NCBI GenBank assembly: GCA_963719525.1
Contig: CAVRCG010000004.1
Coordinates: 1,860,001 to 1,924,000, forward strand
Source: Bernardetia sp963719525
GTDB taxonomy: Bacteria > Bacteroidota > Bacteroidia > Cytophagales > Bernardetiaceae
Direction of reading: 5' to 3'
Length of the DNA: 64,000 nucleotides
Both the position numbers and the translations under genes were made by a program. Below the pieces are notes generated by a model, which was not told where the DNA came from, searched no databases, and was given only the letters and a program-made list of their open reading frames with translations. The stretch's first letter is position 1, and every line of letters starts with the position of its first letter. Positions 24,475 through 34,478 of this stretch are shown one piece after another.

Positions 24475-25749
24475 TCAATTCATATTTGTTATATTTCCAT
24501 TTTTTACCTCAAAAAAGGCGATTGGTCTTCCAAAAGAATCTAGTAATTTTCGTGTCCGTTCGGGCCGGGCATCGGTTACGAAAACTTGCCCAAAATTAGA
24601 CTTGCTAAGTAATTTCAATAGGTTTTCAATTCTTGTTTCGTCTAATTTATCAAAAATATCATCTAAAAGTAAAATTGGTTTTATCTGTGTTTGATTATAA
24701 ATGATGGCGAAAGTAGCGAGTTTTAAAGCGATAACAAATGATTTTTGCTGCCCTTGAGAACCATAATGTTTTAGTGTTTTTTTGCCTAACAAAAATTTGT
24801 AATCGTCTCTATGTGTTCCTTTTTCTGTTCGTTGTAAAATCAAATCTTTTAATAAATTTCCTTTAAAAACACTCTCAAAACTAGGAACTTCTTTTTTTAC
24901 TCGTTTTGATCTTTTTGGTTCTTCAGAACTATCTATTTCAATTATTTCTTCATTTGTTTGCTCGTCTTGATTTTCCAAACTCTCGTCGCTTGTAATTTCT
25001 ATTTCCAAACTCTCTGTCCTTATAATGTCATTTTCTTTTTTTGCTTCTTTAATTTCTCCTTCTAGATGCGAACGATAAACTATTTTCATTTCTTCATCTG
25101 CTAGGCTTTCATAAATTTCTGAAAAAATAGGCATAAATTCTTCTATAAATTCAGTTCTGAAACGATGAATTTCTGAAAAAACAGGTAAAAGTTGTGCATC
25201 ATAAATTTCTAAAACGTCCTTTTTCAAAAACTTTTCTTGTTGGTCAGCATCTTTCAAAAGTTGATTTCTTTGTCGTAAAATTAATTTCTGTTTTATAAGA
25301 AGTTGAATATAATTTTTGTGGATTTGAGAAATTATGGTATCAAAAAAATTACGTCTCAGTTCGCTACTTTCTCTTATCAAATCGGTATCATTTGGCGCAA
25401 GCAAAACACAAGGGAAATTTCCTACATGTTCACTTATTTTCGGATACGCTTTATTATTTAATTTTATAACCTTCGCTTTTCCCTTTTCTACAATACATTG
25501 AACCGTATTTTTCCTACCCTCTTTTTCAAAAGTTCCCTTTAAAGAAAAAAATGATTGTCCGTGTTGTAAGTGCTGCGTATCGGTATAACTAAACGCACCA
25601 CGACCAATACAGAGATAATAAATACCGTCTAAAAGGTTCGTTTTTCCACTTCCATTTTTGCCTACCAAACAGTTTATATTCTCTTCAAAAGTAGATTTGG
25701 TGTCTTCGTGATTTCTAAAATGAGTAAGGCTAAGTTGTTTTATCCACAT
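24475..25749 (-). CDS. recF: RecF recombination mediator ATPase (424 aa)
   Basis: Helps load RecA at gapped DNA with RecO and RecR. SMC-like ABC ATPase: Walker A CLVGKNGSGKTNLLDGIY (about residue 28), signature HYGSQGQQKSFVIALKLA (about 330), Walker B PILLLDDIFDKLDE (about 360), and the D/H loop VFVTDARPERTR. About 60 residues longer than usual owing to an acidic Glu/Ser-rich insertion (about residues 225-290; EEIIEIDSSEEPKRSKRVKK). The first residues MWIKQLSLTHFRNHE are classical. Confidence 0.95.
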   Translation of the reverse strand: MWIKQLSLTHFRNHEDTKSTFEENINCLVGKNGSGKTNLLDGIYYLCIGRGAFSYTDTQHLQHGQSFFSLKGTFEKEGRKNTVQCIVEKGKAKVIKLNNKAYPKISEHVGNFPCVLLAPNDTDLIRESSELRRNFFDTIISQIHKNYIQLLIKQKLILRQRNQLLKDADQQEKFLKKDVLEIYDAQLLPVFSEIHRFRTEFIEEFMPIFSEIYESLADEEMKIVYRSHLEGEIKEAKKENDIIRTESLEIEITSDESLENQDEQTNEEIIEIDSSEEPKRSKRVKKEVPSFESVFKGNLLKDLILQRTEKGTHRDDYKFLLGKKTLKHYGSQGQQKSFVIALKLATFAIIYNQTQIKPILLLDDIFDKLDETRIENLLKLLSKSNFGQVFVTDARPERTRKLLDSFGRPIAFFEVKNGNITNMN

Positions 25750-25858
25750 GAAAATAAAATAATGTTCAATGGTTAATTATAAATTGTAATCAACGTTTTA
25801 CTTTGCGTTATGTTATTAAACAAGTCTTATATTGGTTCAATAAATTTGGTTGCTCAAA

Positions 25859-25915
25859 GTCGTCGGTGGGACACCGACAACGGCTAGGTTGCTTTCCCAC
25901 GAATAAATTCGTGGG
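25859..25915. repeat. Short palindromes in the recF-tonB gap
   Basis: CGTCGGTGGGACACCGACAA (25861-25880 region) and a perfect palindrome CCCACGAATAAATTCGTGGG at 25896-25915. The second recurs at 38342-38360 and in altered form at 27941-27957. The rest of the 470-base gap (25750-26221) shows nothing else recognisable. Confidence 0.7.
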
Positions 25916-26221
25916 TTTTGTTCAAATTTCTTGCTGTTGTTGGTGTCCTCACTAACGACAAAAATCATAGAGAACCATTTTATATCGGTTCAATGAATTA
26001 TAGTTACAAAAATGGTGATGTTGAAAGAATTACAAAATTATTTACAAAAAGTCTGTTACTTTCTCATTTCTTTGGGATTGTAAAGGTATAAAAGGCAAGA
26101 AAAATAGATTTCTCTCAAAAAAAATTACTTTCTTTTGAAAAAAATCGTTTTAATATTAGGAAGTTTCTAATAGTCTTTTTAAATTTGATTTACTGTTTTT
26201 CACTTTAAAACTAAAAAAATT

Positions 26222-27040
26222 ATGTTAGGTTTAATACTCGCAGGAGGATTACTTGCCATTTCAATCGGCTTAATCTTTCTTTTCAGAAATGTACTAGATA
26301 ACAACGGAAAAAAAATATTAGCGGGCGAAATAAAGCAGCCTGAAGTAGGTATTCTACGTAAATTTTATGCCGTAGATGCAAATTATTACTCGGGGCTTTT
26401 CTTTAGTATTGGTCTTGTGATAAGTATATCTATGATGCTTTTGGCTTTTACTTGGAAGTTCGAAGATACAGAAGATTTGGCTGAATATGTTGCTCCTGTT
26501 GCTGAAACAGAAGAAATTATCGATGTTCCTCTTACCAATATTCCACCACCACCACCACCAAGAGTACAGGTAGTAACTCCAGAGGAGATTATTGAGGTAG
26601 AGAATGATATTGAATTAGACGAAAATATCGAAATTAAGATTGAAGATGTAGAAATTGAAATTGATAATATCGTAACCGACGTAACAGCGATTGAAGCTCC
26701 TCGCCAAGCAGAAGAAGTAGAACAAGTTTTTACTATTGTTGAGCAAAGTGCCGTTTATCCAGGTGGAATGGATGCTTTTTATAAGTATGTAGGAAAAGAA
26801 TTAGAATACCCAAAACAGGCAAAACGTATGGGAATCCAAGGAAGAGTTTTTGTGCAATTTGTTGTAGATAAATCTGGCAAACTTACAGACGTAAAAACTG
26901 TAAAAGGTATCGGTGGAGGTTGTGATGAAGAAGCAGAACGAGTACTTAGAGAATCTATTCGTTGGGCTCCAGCCAAACAGCGTGGCAAAACTGTAAAAGT
27001 TCGTATGAATATTCCTATTGTTTTCAAATTAGATAGATAA
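26222..27040 (+). CDS. TonB-family protein (272 aa)
   Basis: Transfers proton-motive energy to outer-membrane transporters. Two membrane segments near the N-terminus (LGLILAGGLLAISIGLIFLF and LFFSIGLVISISMMLLAF), a Pro stretch NIPPPPPPRVQV, an acidic linker (IEVENDIELDENIEIKIED), and the TonB C-terminal domain from about residue 185 (YPGGMDAFYKYV, ELEYPKQAKRMGIQGRVFVQFVVD, GGGCDEEAERVL, VRMNIPIVFKL). Two-span N-terminus is typical of the Bacteroidota form. First of three clustered genes with related sequences. Confidence 0.9.
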   Translation: MLGLILAGGLLAISIGLIFLFRNVLDNNGKKILAGEIKQPEVGILRKFYAVDANYYSGLFFSIGLVISISMMLLAFTWKFEDTEDLAEYVAPVAETEEIIDVPLTNIPPPPPPRVQVVTPEEIIEVENDIELDENIEIKIEDVEIEIDNIVTDVTAIEAPRQAEEVEQVFTIVEQSAVYPGGMDAFYKYVGKELEYPKQAKRMGIQGRVFVQFVVDKSGKLTDVKTVKGIGGGCDEEAERVLRESIRWAPAKQRGKTVKVRMNIPIVFKLDR

Positions 27041-27231
27041 GAAACAATTATGAACGAATAATTTATAATAAATTCGGTTTTACTAAAAAGTGAAAACATA
27101 GTTATAAGAAATAGTTTAAAACCTATTCATTTATTTGAATAGGTTTTTTTATTTTTAAGTTTAAAAATGTTACTTTTTGACTTTTTATGAATTATATATT
27201 TATAAAAACAAACAACCAAAATTAGTTTATA

Positions 27232-27891
27232 ATGATTATCCATCCATCCAATTTTCTGAAAACTGCTTTAGCAATCTTGCTTTTATCAAATTCTGTTTTA
27301 ATTTTCTATACTTTAAAACAAGAAAAAAACAAAACTCAGCATAATTTTGAACTAGCACAATTAAATAAAAAAATAAATTTTCTACTTAAAAATAAATCTG
27401 AAAATCAAAGTGTAAAAACAGAAAATGTTTGTATGACTATTTTCATAGAAGATACAAAAGTGCGAGAATTAAAACCTATCAAAATAAAATATAGTGAAGA
27501 GGTTTTGATAATAGACAATATTATTACGGAAGTTGAAGCTATTGAAGCTCCTATTTATGAACATGAAACAATGAATTGTGGAAGTATTGTTTTGCAAGAA
27601 GCTATGCCAGAAGAAGGAATGCAATCATTTTATAATTATGTAAGCCAAAATCTAAATTATCCTATAAAAGCAAGAGAAAGAAATATAGAAGGAGAAATTT
27701 TGGTAAGTTTTGTAGTAAATAAAAAAGGAGAAATCGTAGAAGTAAAAGCAAAAAATGATATCGGTGGAGGATGCAAAGAAGAAGCCGAACGAGTAATTAG
27801 AAATTCTAAAAAATGGATTGCTGCTCGCCAGCGTGGAAAAATAGTACCAGTAAGATTGACCATTCCGATTGTTTTTAAATTGGAAAAGTAA
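27232..27891 (+). CDS. TonB-like paralog (219 aa)
   Basis: One N-terminal membrane helix (FLKTALAILLLSNSVLIFYTL), a Lys-rich linker, and a TonB C-terminal domain (about residues 135-219: MQSFYNYVSQNLNYPIKARE, EGEILVSFVVNKKGEIVEVK, GGGCKEEAERVIRNSKKW, VRLTIPIVFKL), close to that of the gene 190 bases upstream; even the IDNIxTxVxAIEAP linker is kept. It lacks the proline stretch and one membrane helix, so it looks like a duplicated, shortened copy; it may serve a different outer-membrane transporter. Confidence 0.88.
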   Translation: MIIHPSNFLKTALAILLLSNSVLIFYTLKQEKNKTQHNFELAQLNKKINFLLKNKSENQSVKTENVCMTIFIEDTKVRELKPIKIKYSEEVLIIDNIITEVEAIEAPIYEHETMNCGSIVLQEAMPEEGMQSFYNYVSQNLNYPIKARERNIEGEILVSFVVNKKGEIVEVKAKNDIGGGCKEEAERVIRNSKKWIAARQRGKIVPVRLTIPIVFKLEK

Positions 27892-28014
27892 TTATAATGT
27901 CGTTGGTAAAGACACCAACAACGGCGAAGATAACGAAATCCACAGATTTATTTGTGGAAAATAACTACAATAGTATTTCAAGTTTTCTCAATTTTCAAAA
28001 ATCACACAATAATT

Positions 28015-28356
28015 ATGATGCAATCAATTTATTACTATTCAAAAATGCTTTTTAGTTTTTTTATTACGCTTATCGCTGCATTTGTTTTGTTTGAAAATGA
28101 TACAGAAACGAAAAAAGAACCAAATAGTGAAGAATCAATTATCGTTTGTTGTAATCTTTTACCTCCTCCAGTTCCTCCGAGAATCATAATTTTTACACAA
28201 TATTGTGATATGGAAATAGATGACATCAATTTTGATAAAGAGCTTATAAAAGCCAATTCTAAAAATCTAGAAAATGAGAGTAAAAATAGTGTAAATTATA
28301 TTTTACAAATTGATAGTCTAGAAAAGCAATTGAGTAATAATTTAATTTTAAAATAA
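28015..28356 (+). CDS. Short protein with TonB-like Pro motif (113 aa), possibly a remnant
   Basis: Start at ATG 28015 (a further ATG follows directly); codons upstream belong to intergenic repeat DNA. One membrane helix (KMLFSFFITLIAAFVLF), then LLPPPVPPRIIIF, resembling the Pro stretch of the TonB protein at 26222, and a Glu/Asn/Lys tail without the TonB C-terminal domain. Most likely a degenerate third TonB copy or a partner of the two TonB-like proteins upstream; not certain that it is expressed. Confidence 0.5.
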   Translation: MMQSIYYYSKMLFSFFITLIAAFVLFENDTETKKEPNSEESIIVCCNLLPPPVPPRIIIFTQYCDMEIDDINFDKELIKANSKNLENESKNSVNYILQIDSLEKQLSNNLILK

Positions 28357-28435
28357 TTATTTTGTAGTATTACTTCTTTCATTATTTCTAAATTAGCTTC
28401 GCTGCTTTGACAGGTCAGAATTCTAACTTCTAAAT

Positions 28436-29281
28436 TTATTTCGGTTCTCGGTACATCATTATTGGCATTCCATTTTCAAGAGCCATTTTACGAATGTTAG
28501 TTTTGTTTCCAAAAAGTTTATTAAAAAACGATTTTTCGGTTTTTAGCATCACAAGCATATCGGGTTTGTGATTAGAAAGATAATTTTCTAATCCATCTGT
28601 TACACTCTTCGAATCACGAATTACTTTAAAACTAAGTTTGCTAAACAAAACGACATCAAATTCGGCTTGAAGAGCTTGCATTTTTTCGTTCTCTTGTCGT
28701 AATTTCTTTCCATCTGTACAAACGTGCAAACAGTCTAGTTTTGCATCAAAGTTACTGGTAAGTTCGATCAAATCACGAATTCGCTTTGCATCATTTCCAT
28801 CAAAATTAGCTGCATAAACTACATACTTTAAAGATTTGTAAATAGCATCTTCTGGAATCGTGAGAATAGGACAATTTGCATCTCTAACTACTTTATTATT
28901 TAGAAATAAGTTTTTGATTTCACTACTATCTTTATGCGACAAAACTACCATAGCGATAGAATTATCCTTAATAATTTTCTCTGTAGCATCGTCTGGATGT
29001 CCTTCCATTATCAAAGGTTCGATCATGACAGGTTGCCCAGTATCATTGTAAGTATGATTTTCATATTGCGAAAGCAAAACTCGCATTTCCATGTATGCTT
29101 TTTCATGTTTTTCCTTAATTTCTCTTTTATGTAAAACTGCATTTGCTCCTAAAGGAACAGTTGAAGTAACAAAATGACACATAAGCACCACCTTTTGAGA
29201 AGCCTGAGCAATTCCTACAGCGTGTGCCAGAGATATTTCTGTAGCAGGAGTAAAATTAATGGGAACGAGAATATGCTCCAT
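28436..29281 (-). CDS. Tandem universal stress protein, UspA family (281 aa)
   Basis: Start placed at ATG 29279-29281 because the family begins with a strand like MEHILVPINFTPATEISL; an upstream in-frame ATG at 29353 would add 24 residues. Two Usp domains: first to about residue 140 (MVVLSHKDSSEIKNLFLNNK), second with YVVYAANFDGNDAKRIR and MLVMLKTEKSFFNKLFGN. Glycine motif G-x2-G-x9-G for ATP binding is not evident in either, so nucleotide binding is doubtful. Role in stress response is inferred from family only. Confidence 0.85.
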   Translation of the reverse strand: MEHILVPINFTPATEISLAHAVGIAQASQKVVLMCHFVTSTVPLGANAVLHKREIKEKHEKAYMEMRVLLSQYENHTYNDTGQPVMIEPLIMEGHPDDATEKIIKDNSIAMVVLSHKDSSEIKNLFLNNKVVRDANCPILTIPEDAIYKSLKYVVYAANFDGNDAKRIRDLIELTSNFDAKLDCLHVCTDGKKLRQENEKMQALQAEFDVVLFSKLSFKVIRDSKSVTDGLENYLSNHKPDMLVMLKTEKSFFNKLFGNKTNIRKMALENGMPIMMYREPK

Positions 29282-29353
29282 ATTTTTTTTAGGAGTTAGA
29301 GTAGTAATGAGTGTGTATTGTTGTTCAATAGACGATTCTAAAATAGAAACCAT

Positions 29354-29715
29354 ACTTTTTTTAAATTAATAACTTCTTTAGTTTTTTAAAAACAAAATAA
29401 ATATTTTATTTGTGTTTTATGTGAATAAAATAATTCATAAACAAATAAGACTAAAAAATAAGTAAAAGATAACAGAAATGGATTGTAATAAGATTACTTT
29501 TTCTAGGATAGAATAGAAAATTAAACTAGGATTATATTTAAACTCAAAATACACTTTTTTTAGAAATTAATCAATATAAAATCTAAAAAGTGTCTAATCA
29601 CAACTTAAAAATAGTCTAATAGTTTGTGTTTGATTAAGAAAATGAGTGAAAGTATATTTTGATAGAACAAAAAATGAAACTAACGAATTTGTTTGTATAA
29701 AGAAGGACTATAAAA
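29354..29715. other. Intergenic, nothing recognised
   Basis: About 360 AT-rich bases between two minus-strand genes; no open frame, hairpin or repeat that I could support. Confidence 0.6.
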
Positions 29716-30768
29716 TTATTTCGTATCATAGTAATCTTTTAAAAGCTGATTCGCTACTTCTACGGCATTTCTATTTCCATTAGCGACCTGTTTTTCTAAT
29801 TCCTCTACTTGATTTTTGATTAGTTCGTTCTTATAAAAATCTCGTTTCAAGTTTTCTTCTATAGTTTGATGCAGCCATTGTTTGTTTTGTTGGCTACGAT
29901 TGTTTTTGAAGAAACCATTTGATGTAGTTTTGTCTATAAATTCTTCAACATTTTGCCAAATAGTTGATATTCCTTTATTCTCTAAAGCCGAACAAATCTC
30001 TACAGGAACTGTCCAATTTGCATCATTTACAGGAAAAAGATGTAAGGCGTGTTTGTATTGCGACTTTGCTCGTGTAGCTGCTTGTTTATTTTCTCCATCT
30101 GATTTGGTAATGACAAGCATATCAGCCATTTCCATAATTCCACGCTTTATTCCCTGCAATTCGTCGCCTGCGCCAGCCAGCATAAGCAGAAGAAAAAAAT
30201 CAACCATTCCTTTTACAATCGTTTCAGACTGCCCAACTCCTACTGTTTCTATTAAAATTATATCAAAACCTGCTGCTTCACACAAAAGCATCGTTTCTCT
30301 TGTCTTTTGGCTTACTCCACCCAGCGAACTACGAGCTGGAGAAGGACGAATGTAAGCATTTTTATGGTTTGATAATTTTTCCATTCTCGTTTTATCTCCC
30401 AAAATACTTCCTCCTGAACGTTGGCTGCTTGGGTCAATAGCAAGAACAGCTACTTTTTTGGCTTTTTTTTCAAAATCAGAATTAACATCAAGATTGGATG
30501 ATGGTTCATTTAATAAATCTGCTAGATAAAGTCCAAACGTTTCGATAAATGTACTTTTACCAACACCTGGAACGCCTGTAATTCCTATACGAACAGAATT
30601 TCCTGTATAAGGCATTAATTTGTCTATAATTTGTGTCGCTAATTGGTTATCACTTTCTAGTTGGCTTTCAATAAGCGTGATTGCTCTACTCAAAATAAAA
30701 GGATTATGAGCCAAAATTCCATCAATATATTCTTGCACTTCTAAACGTGAACGTCTGTTTTTTGCCAT
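29716..30768 (-). CDS. meaB: MeaB/ArgK-type GTPase of methylmalonyl-CoA mutase (350 aa)
   Basis: G3E-family GTPase that protects and reactivates B12-dependent methylmalonyl-CoA mutase. Walker A GITGVPGVGKSTFIE (about residue 58), VLAIDPSSQRSGGSILGDKTRM (switch region), RSSLGGVSQKT, ILIETVGVGQSET (Walker B), TKSDGENKQAA (guanine specificity, N/TKxD). Normal length. The mutase subunits are not in this window. Confidence 0.93.
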   Translation of the reverse strand: MAKNRRSRLEVQEYIDGILAHNPFILSRAITLIESQLESDNQLATQIIDKLMPYTGNSVRIGITGVPGVGKSTFIETFGLYLADLLNEPSSNLDVNSDFEKKAKKVAVLAIDPSSQRSGGSILGDKTRMEKLSNHKNAYIRPSPARSSLGGVSQKTRETMLLCEAAGFDIILIETVGVGQSETIVKGMVDFFLLLMLAGAGDELQGIKRGIMEMADMLVITKSDGENKQAATRAKSQYKHALHLFPVNDANWTVPVEICSALENKGISTIWQNVEEFIDKTTSNGFFKNNRSQQNKQWLHQTIEENLKRDFYKNELIKNQVEELEKQVANGNRNAVEVANQLLKDYYDTK

Positions 30769-30932
30769 AAAAAATGTAGATTAATGAATTTTGTTGATGT
30801 TGATAAAATGTTGATTGACCACTCGTGTTTGTTGTTTTAGATGAGTAATTTGTAGAAAAACGATAAAAATGCAAAGATGGATTTCATATTCTTATAAAAA
30901 AAGCGTTAATTTAATAGAGAACACAAAATTTG

Positions 30933-31053
30933 ACTCAAGTTGCGTATCACAGATTTCCTAGTCTGTGTAAATATAAAAATAAGCGATTTCAACGAAAAAA
31001 CCTTATTCATTCAGACTAGGAAGTCTGGAATACTTGTAATCCACAACTTGAGC
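30933..31053. repeat. REPIN-like inverted repeat, copy 2
   Basis: Same order as 24327-24449: ACTCAAGTTGCGTATCACAG, TTTCCTAGTCTG, spacer with AAGCGATTTCAACGAAAAAA, then CAGACTAGGAAGTCTG and CCACAACTTGAG. Confidence 0.85.
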
Positions 31054-31235
31054 TAAAAATTAAAAATTATGACTTACCAAAACAATAAAATTAATTACGA
31101 TTACAATTCATTGATTATTAATTCATTGATTATTTTAAGATAGTAGTTTGTTTAATTTACGTTCCTAACCCAAAAATAATTTTTACTCTTATAATAAAAC
31201 CTTTCACAACGTACAAACGTATTAAAAATAATTCG

Positions 31236-31243
31236 TATATTTG
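31236..31243 (+). promoter_or_regulatory. -7 promoter box of the CHASE2 gene
   Basis: TATATTTG, 83 bases upstream of the ATG at 31327, no obvious -33 partner except TTTC. Confidence 0.45.
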
Positions 31244-31326
31244 TATGTATAGAAATTAGGCTTTTATTAAGAGTATAGAATTTGTTCTATTTATAATTAT
31301 ATTACTATTACTCATCACTTACAAAT

Positions 31327-32550
31327 TTGCTAATGCGTTTTTTACGAAAAATATTTAATCTTGCCACGCTTACAGGAACAATCGTTATTTTTGCGTTTAT
31401 GTTTTTGCTGCAAACGGTAGCCGTTAATTTTGATTTTCTCAATATTTTCGAACAAACCATTAACAATTTCAAAATTTCTGATGTTTATTTTTCTCAAATC
31501 AGGGATAATGATAAAGTAAAAGCAGATACAAATGTAGTAATTGTAAATATAGGATATTTGCCTAGAGCTGGTTTGGGAGCTCAGATTGAGGTTATTTCAA
31601 GATACAAACCAAAAGTAATCGGATTAGATGCACTTTTGAGAGGAGCTCGGCAGCCAGAACAAGATTCTACTTTAGAAGCCTTTCTACAGATTGCAAGTGA
31701 TAGATGTCCGATTGTTTTTGCTTCAAAGGTAGAGAAGCCAAATGAAAAAACAAAGAGTTTTGATAGTCTGGGGTTGCCTCATACTCCTTTTCAAAAATAT
31801 ATAGAAACAGGTTATGTAAATGTAGTAACAGATGAAGATACCAAATTTGAGACGGCTCGCATCGTTTCGCCAAAAGAAAAAGTAAAGGACTCGACAGTTT
31901 ATAGTTTTGCTACAAAATTAGTACAACTTTCGTATCCTGATAAAGCCAAGAAGCTTTTAGAGAGAAATAATGATGTAGAAAATATTTATTTTCGTGGAAA
32001 CTGGCAAAAGTTTATGGTCATTGATCCAATAGACGTTTTAGAAGAGAATTTTGACCCTTCGTTCTTTAAAGACAAAATTGTCATTTTGGGATATATGGGC
32101 GAAAATTATTATACAGAAGATGGTGTAGATGACAGGTATTATACGCCAATGAATACACGACCTGTTGGAAGAGCAGCAACAGATATGTATGGAATTATGA
32201 TTCATGCAAATATGATTTCAATGATTATGCACGAAAATTATATAGACGTGATTCCTTCTTATTTAGCTATTATTATTTCTGTATTAATGTGTTTTGCCAA
32301 TGTTGTCTTGTTTACCTATATTTATTTCCATAGAAAACTAGGAACTTGGTACGATGTTATTACAAAGGGTGTTCAGCTTGTAGAAGTTATCATTTTTGTG
32401 TTTATTTTTATTTCTACGCTGGCAAGCTACAATCTTATGTTGGAAATAACGCTGGGAGTATTGGCAGTCGTTTTGTCTGGCGATGTCTTGGAAGTTTTTC
32501 TGGCTATTTTAACAAATGTTTATCCTAAATCTACTCGTGCCTATGAATAA
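31327..32550 (+). CDS. CHASE2-domain membrane protein (407 aa)
   Basis: N-terminal membrane helix (LTGTIVIFAFMFLLQTVAV), a periplasmic CHASE2 sensory domain (about residues 50-290: SDVYFSQIRDN, VVIVNIGYLPRAGLGAQIE, KPKVIGLDAL, GYMGENYYTEDGVDDRYYTP, GRAATDMYGIMIHANMISM), and three C-terminal helices (LAIIISVLMCFANVVLFTYI and following). No kinase, cyclase or other output domain is attached, so the signal must pass to a partner. The FecR-like gene at 33203 is next on the same strand. Confidence 0.88.
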   Translation: MLMRFLRKIFNLATLTGTIVIFAFMFLLQTVAVNFDFLNIFEQTINNFKISDVYFSQIRDNDKVKADTNVVIVNIGYLPRAGLGAQIEVISRYKPKVIGLDALLRGARQPEQDSTLEAFLQIASDRCPIVFASKVEKPNEKTKSFDSLGLPHTPFQKYIETGYVNVVTDEDTKFETARIVSPKEKVKDSTVYSFATKLVQLSYPDKAKKLLERNNDVENIYFRGNWQKFMVIDPIDVLEENFDPSFFKDKIVILGYMGENYYTEDGVDDRYYTPMNTRPVGRAATDMYGIMIHANMISMIMHENYIDVIPSYLAIIISVLMCFANVVLFTYIYFHRKLGTWYDVITKGVQLVEVIIFVFIFISTLASYNLMLEITLGVLAVVLSGDVLEVFLAILTNVYPKSTRAYE

Positions 32551-32575
32551 AAATAAAAAACAGAATTAGAAATAG

Positions 32576-32745
32576 CAATATGAGTGACATTTAAAATATA
32601 TAAATAGCTGCCAAGTTTTATTTTATGCAATCGTTTTTTTTCCATAAAATAGGAGTTTGCAAACACCTATTTTATGGAAAAAGCAAACTGTTATTTTGTC
32701 AAAAACAAGTTCAGATGCAGAATTCGAAAAATGTCAGTCGTGTTG
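32576..32745. mobile_element. MITE-like element family B, copy 1 (170 bp)
   Basis: Terminal inverted repeats CAATATGAGTGACATTT and AAATGTCAGTCGTGTTG (two or three mismatches), a central palindrome TTTTTCCATAAAATAGGAG … CACCTATTTTATGGAAAAA, and close similarity along its whole length with 34653-34821. No open frame. Non-autonomous transposon-like. The remainder of the gap up to 33202 shows nothing further. Confidence 0.75.
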
Positions 32746-33202
32746 AAATAACAACACCATAGAAAAGATATTTACCATTCGAGTTCTAAATTCACTCAAA
32801 TTGTAAAGTATCAAAAACTGTATCTAGTAATAAATATGCGCAAATCGAATAAAATTTAAAATTTTCATATCCTTTCATATCTTTTTTACGTAAACCTACT
32901 ATATGATTATTTTTTGTTCGATTATTGCAGAATAACTAAATTATATAGAGTTATTTCATAACTTTACTGTAAAATAAGTAGTTGTATTAGCATATATACA
33001 TGAACCATATATACTAGTGCAAGACAAACAGCAATTTATAATTTCATTATTAATTTATTTCTGATGAAAAAACAAGGTTTAATAAACTTGGTCTTTTTAA
33101 AGAGTAACAATTGTATTTAGTTACAAGAACATAAAAGCAAATAAATTGAAAACAATCAAAATAATAAAATCAAATACCTTATCTCAATTAAATTTTAAAA
33201 CT

Positions 33203-34177
33203 ATGAAGACAAAATCACTATTTTTAGTAGCTCTAATGTTGCTAATCGGTGGAACTACAATGGCACAAGATTATGCCTTTCGTGTTCTGACTGCTAAAGG
33301 AAACAATACAGCTTCTAAAAGCGCAATTCGTGTAGGCTCTAAACTCAACAATTCTGACGTTATCGTAATGGAAGAGGGTGGATATTTAGGACTTTTACAC
33401 ACAAATGGACAAACTGTTGAGCTTCGTACAAAAGGAACATATAAAGTAAACGAGCTTGCAAGCAATTTGAAGGCAAGTGCTGGTTCTAGCCTTACAGCTC
33501 GTTATGCAAATTATGTAGTTTCTGAACTTACTTCTGCTTCTGAAGAAGCAAATGGAGACAATCGTTACAAGCACATGAAGAAAACGGGCGCTGTAGATCG
33601 TGCTGGTGCCAAGCTAAACAAAGTTACTATTCTTCAAGAAAGTAAACTGAGTATGTTAGGCGACAAAATGGAAATTGAATGGTTCGTTTATGAAGATTTG
33701 GCTAAAGTAAATCCGAAAGACGTAAGAACTTATCGTGTTGTTTTGACAGATTTGCGTAACAAAGAATTATTTTCTGAAACTACAACCGAAACATCTTATG
33801 TAATTGATTTTTCTCGTCCAGAGCTTCAAGAGCAAACTGCTATTCTTTATAGAGTAGAAGTAGCTGATGAAGATAAGAAAGATAAAGGTGTTAATTCTGA
33901 AAATCAACTTATCTCTAAGGAAAAAGAAGATGCAGCTAAGAAAGAAGTTCGTGAGCAATTAGACCAAATTGGTGATGATACTGCTCTAGGACATCTTATT
34001 AAGGCTCAATATTTAGAAGACAAAGGATATTATGCAGAAGCTGCAATGGCATATAAAGCTGCAATGGCTTTAGCTCCAGAAGTAGAAACTTATAAAATTT
34101 TGTATGATAGCTTTACTGATCGTTCTTCAATGAGTGAAAAATCAATCATTGAAAATGCAAATGGTATTAATGAGTAA
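33203..34177 (+). CDS. Exported FecR-like protein with C-terminal TPR-like part (324 aa)
   Basis: Start at ATG 33203-33205 gives a proper signal peptide (SLFLVALMLLIGGTTMAQ); 19 codons upstream are not coding-like. Residues about 22-100 resemble a FecR domain (VLTAKGNNTASKSAIRVGSK, GGYLGLLHTNGQTVELRTKG). The C-terminal part has an acidic/basic helix (KEKEDAAKKEVREQLDQI) and one TPR-like helix pair (GYYAEAAMAYKAAMALAPE). Next to the CHASE2 gene in the same direction; a shared surface-sensing role is a guess. Ended by a strong terminator. Confidence 0.8.
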   Translation: MKTKSLFLVALMLLIGGTTMAQDYAFRVLTAKGNNTASKSAIRVGSKLNNSDVIVMEEGGYLGLLHTNGQTVELRTKGTYKVNELASNLKASAGSSLTARYANYVVSELTSASEEANGDNRYKHMKKTGAVDRAGAKLNKVTILQESKLSMLGDKMEIEWFVYEDLAKVNPKDVRTYRVVLTDLRNKELFSETTTETSYVIDFSRPELQEQTAILYRVEVADEDKKDKGVNSENQLISKEKEDAAKKEVREQLDQIGDDTALGHLIKAQYLEDKGYYAEAAMAYKAAMALAPEVETYKILYDSFTDRSSMSEKSIIENANGINE

Positions 34178-34207
34178 TCGTTGTAGTCACTACTAATTTA
34201 TTGTACC

Positions 34208-34244
34208 AAAAAAGGTCTTTACAAATTGTAAAGACCTTTTTTTT
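34208..34244 (+). terminator. Terminator after the FecR-like gene
   Basis: AAAAAAGGTCTTTACA / TGTAAAGACCTTTTTTTT, near perfect stem with three-base loop and T-run. Confidence 0.92.
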
Positions 34245-34478
34245 GTTTTCTATTTTCAATTGTGTAGTAAAATTAGCTTAGCTGTTCTTTGAAATGTGTT
34301 TGTTACTCTTCTTAAGAAAACCAATTTGATAAATCAAACTAGCTTCGCTGCTTTTCAGGTACTACGTTTAAAGGACATAGATTTATCAAGCCGAAGAGCA
34401 ACTACACTAGGCATTACTGACTTAAAAGTCCCCTACATATACAATGTTTTTCATTCAAAAAAAAAGATATTTGTAAAC

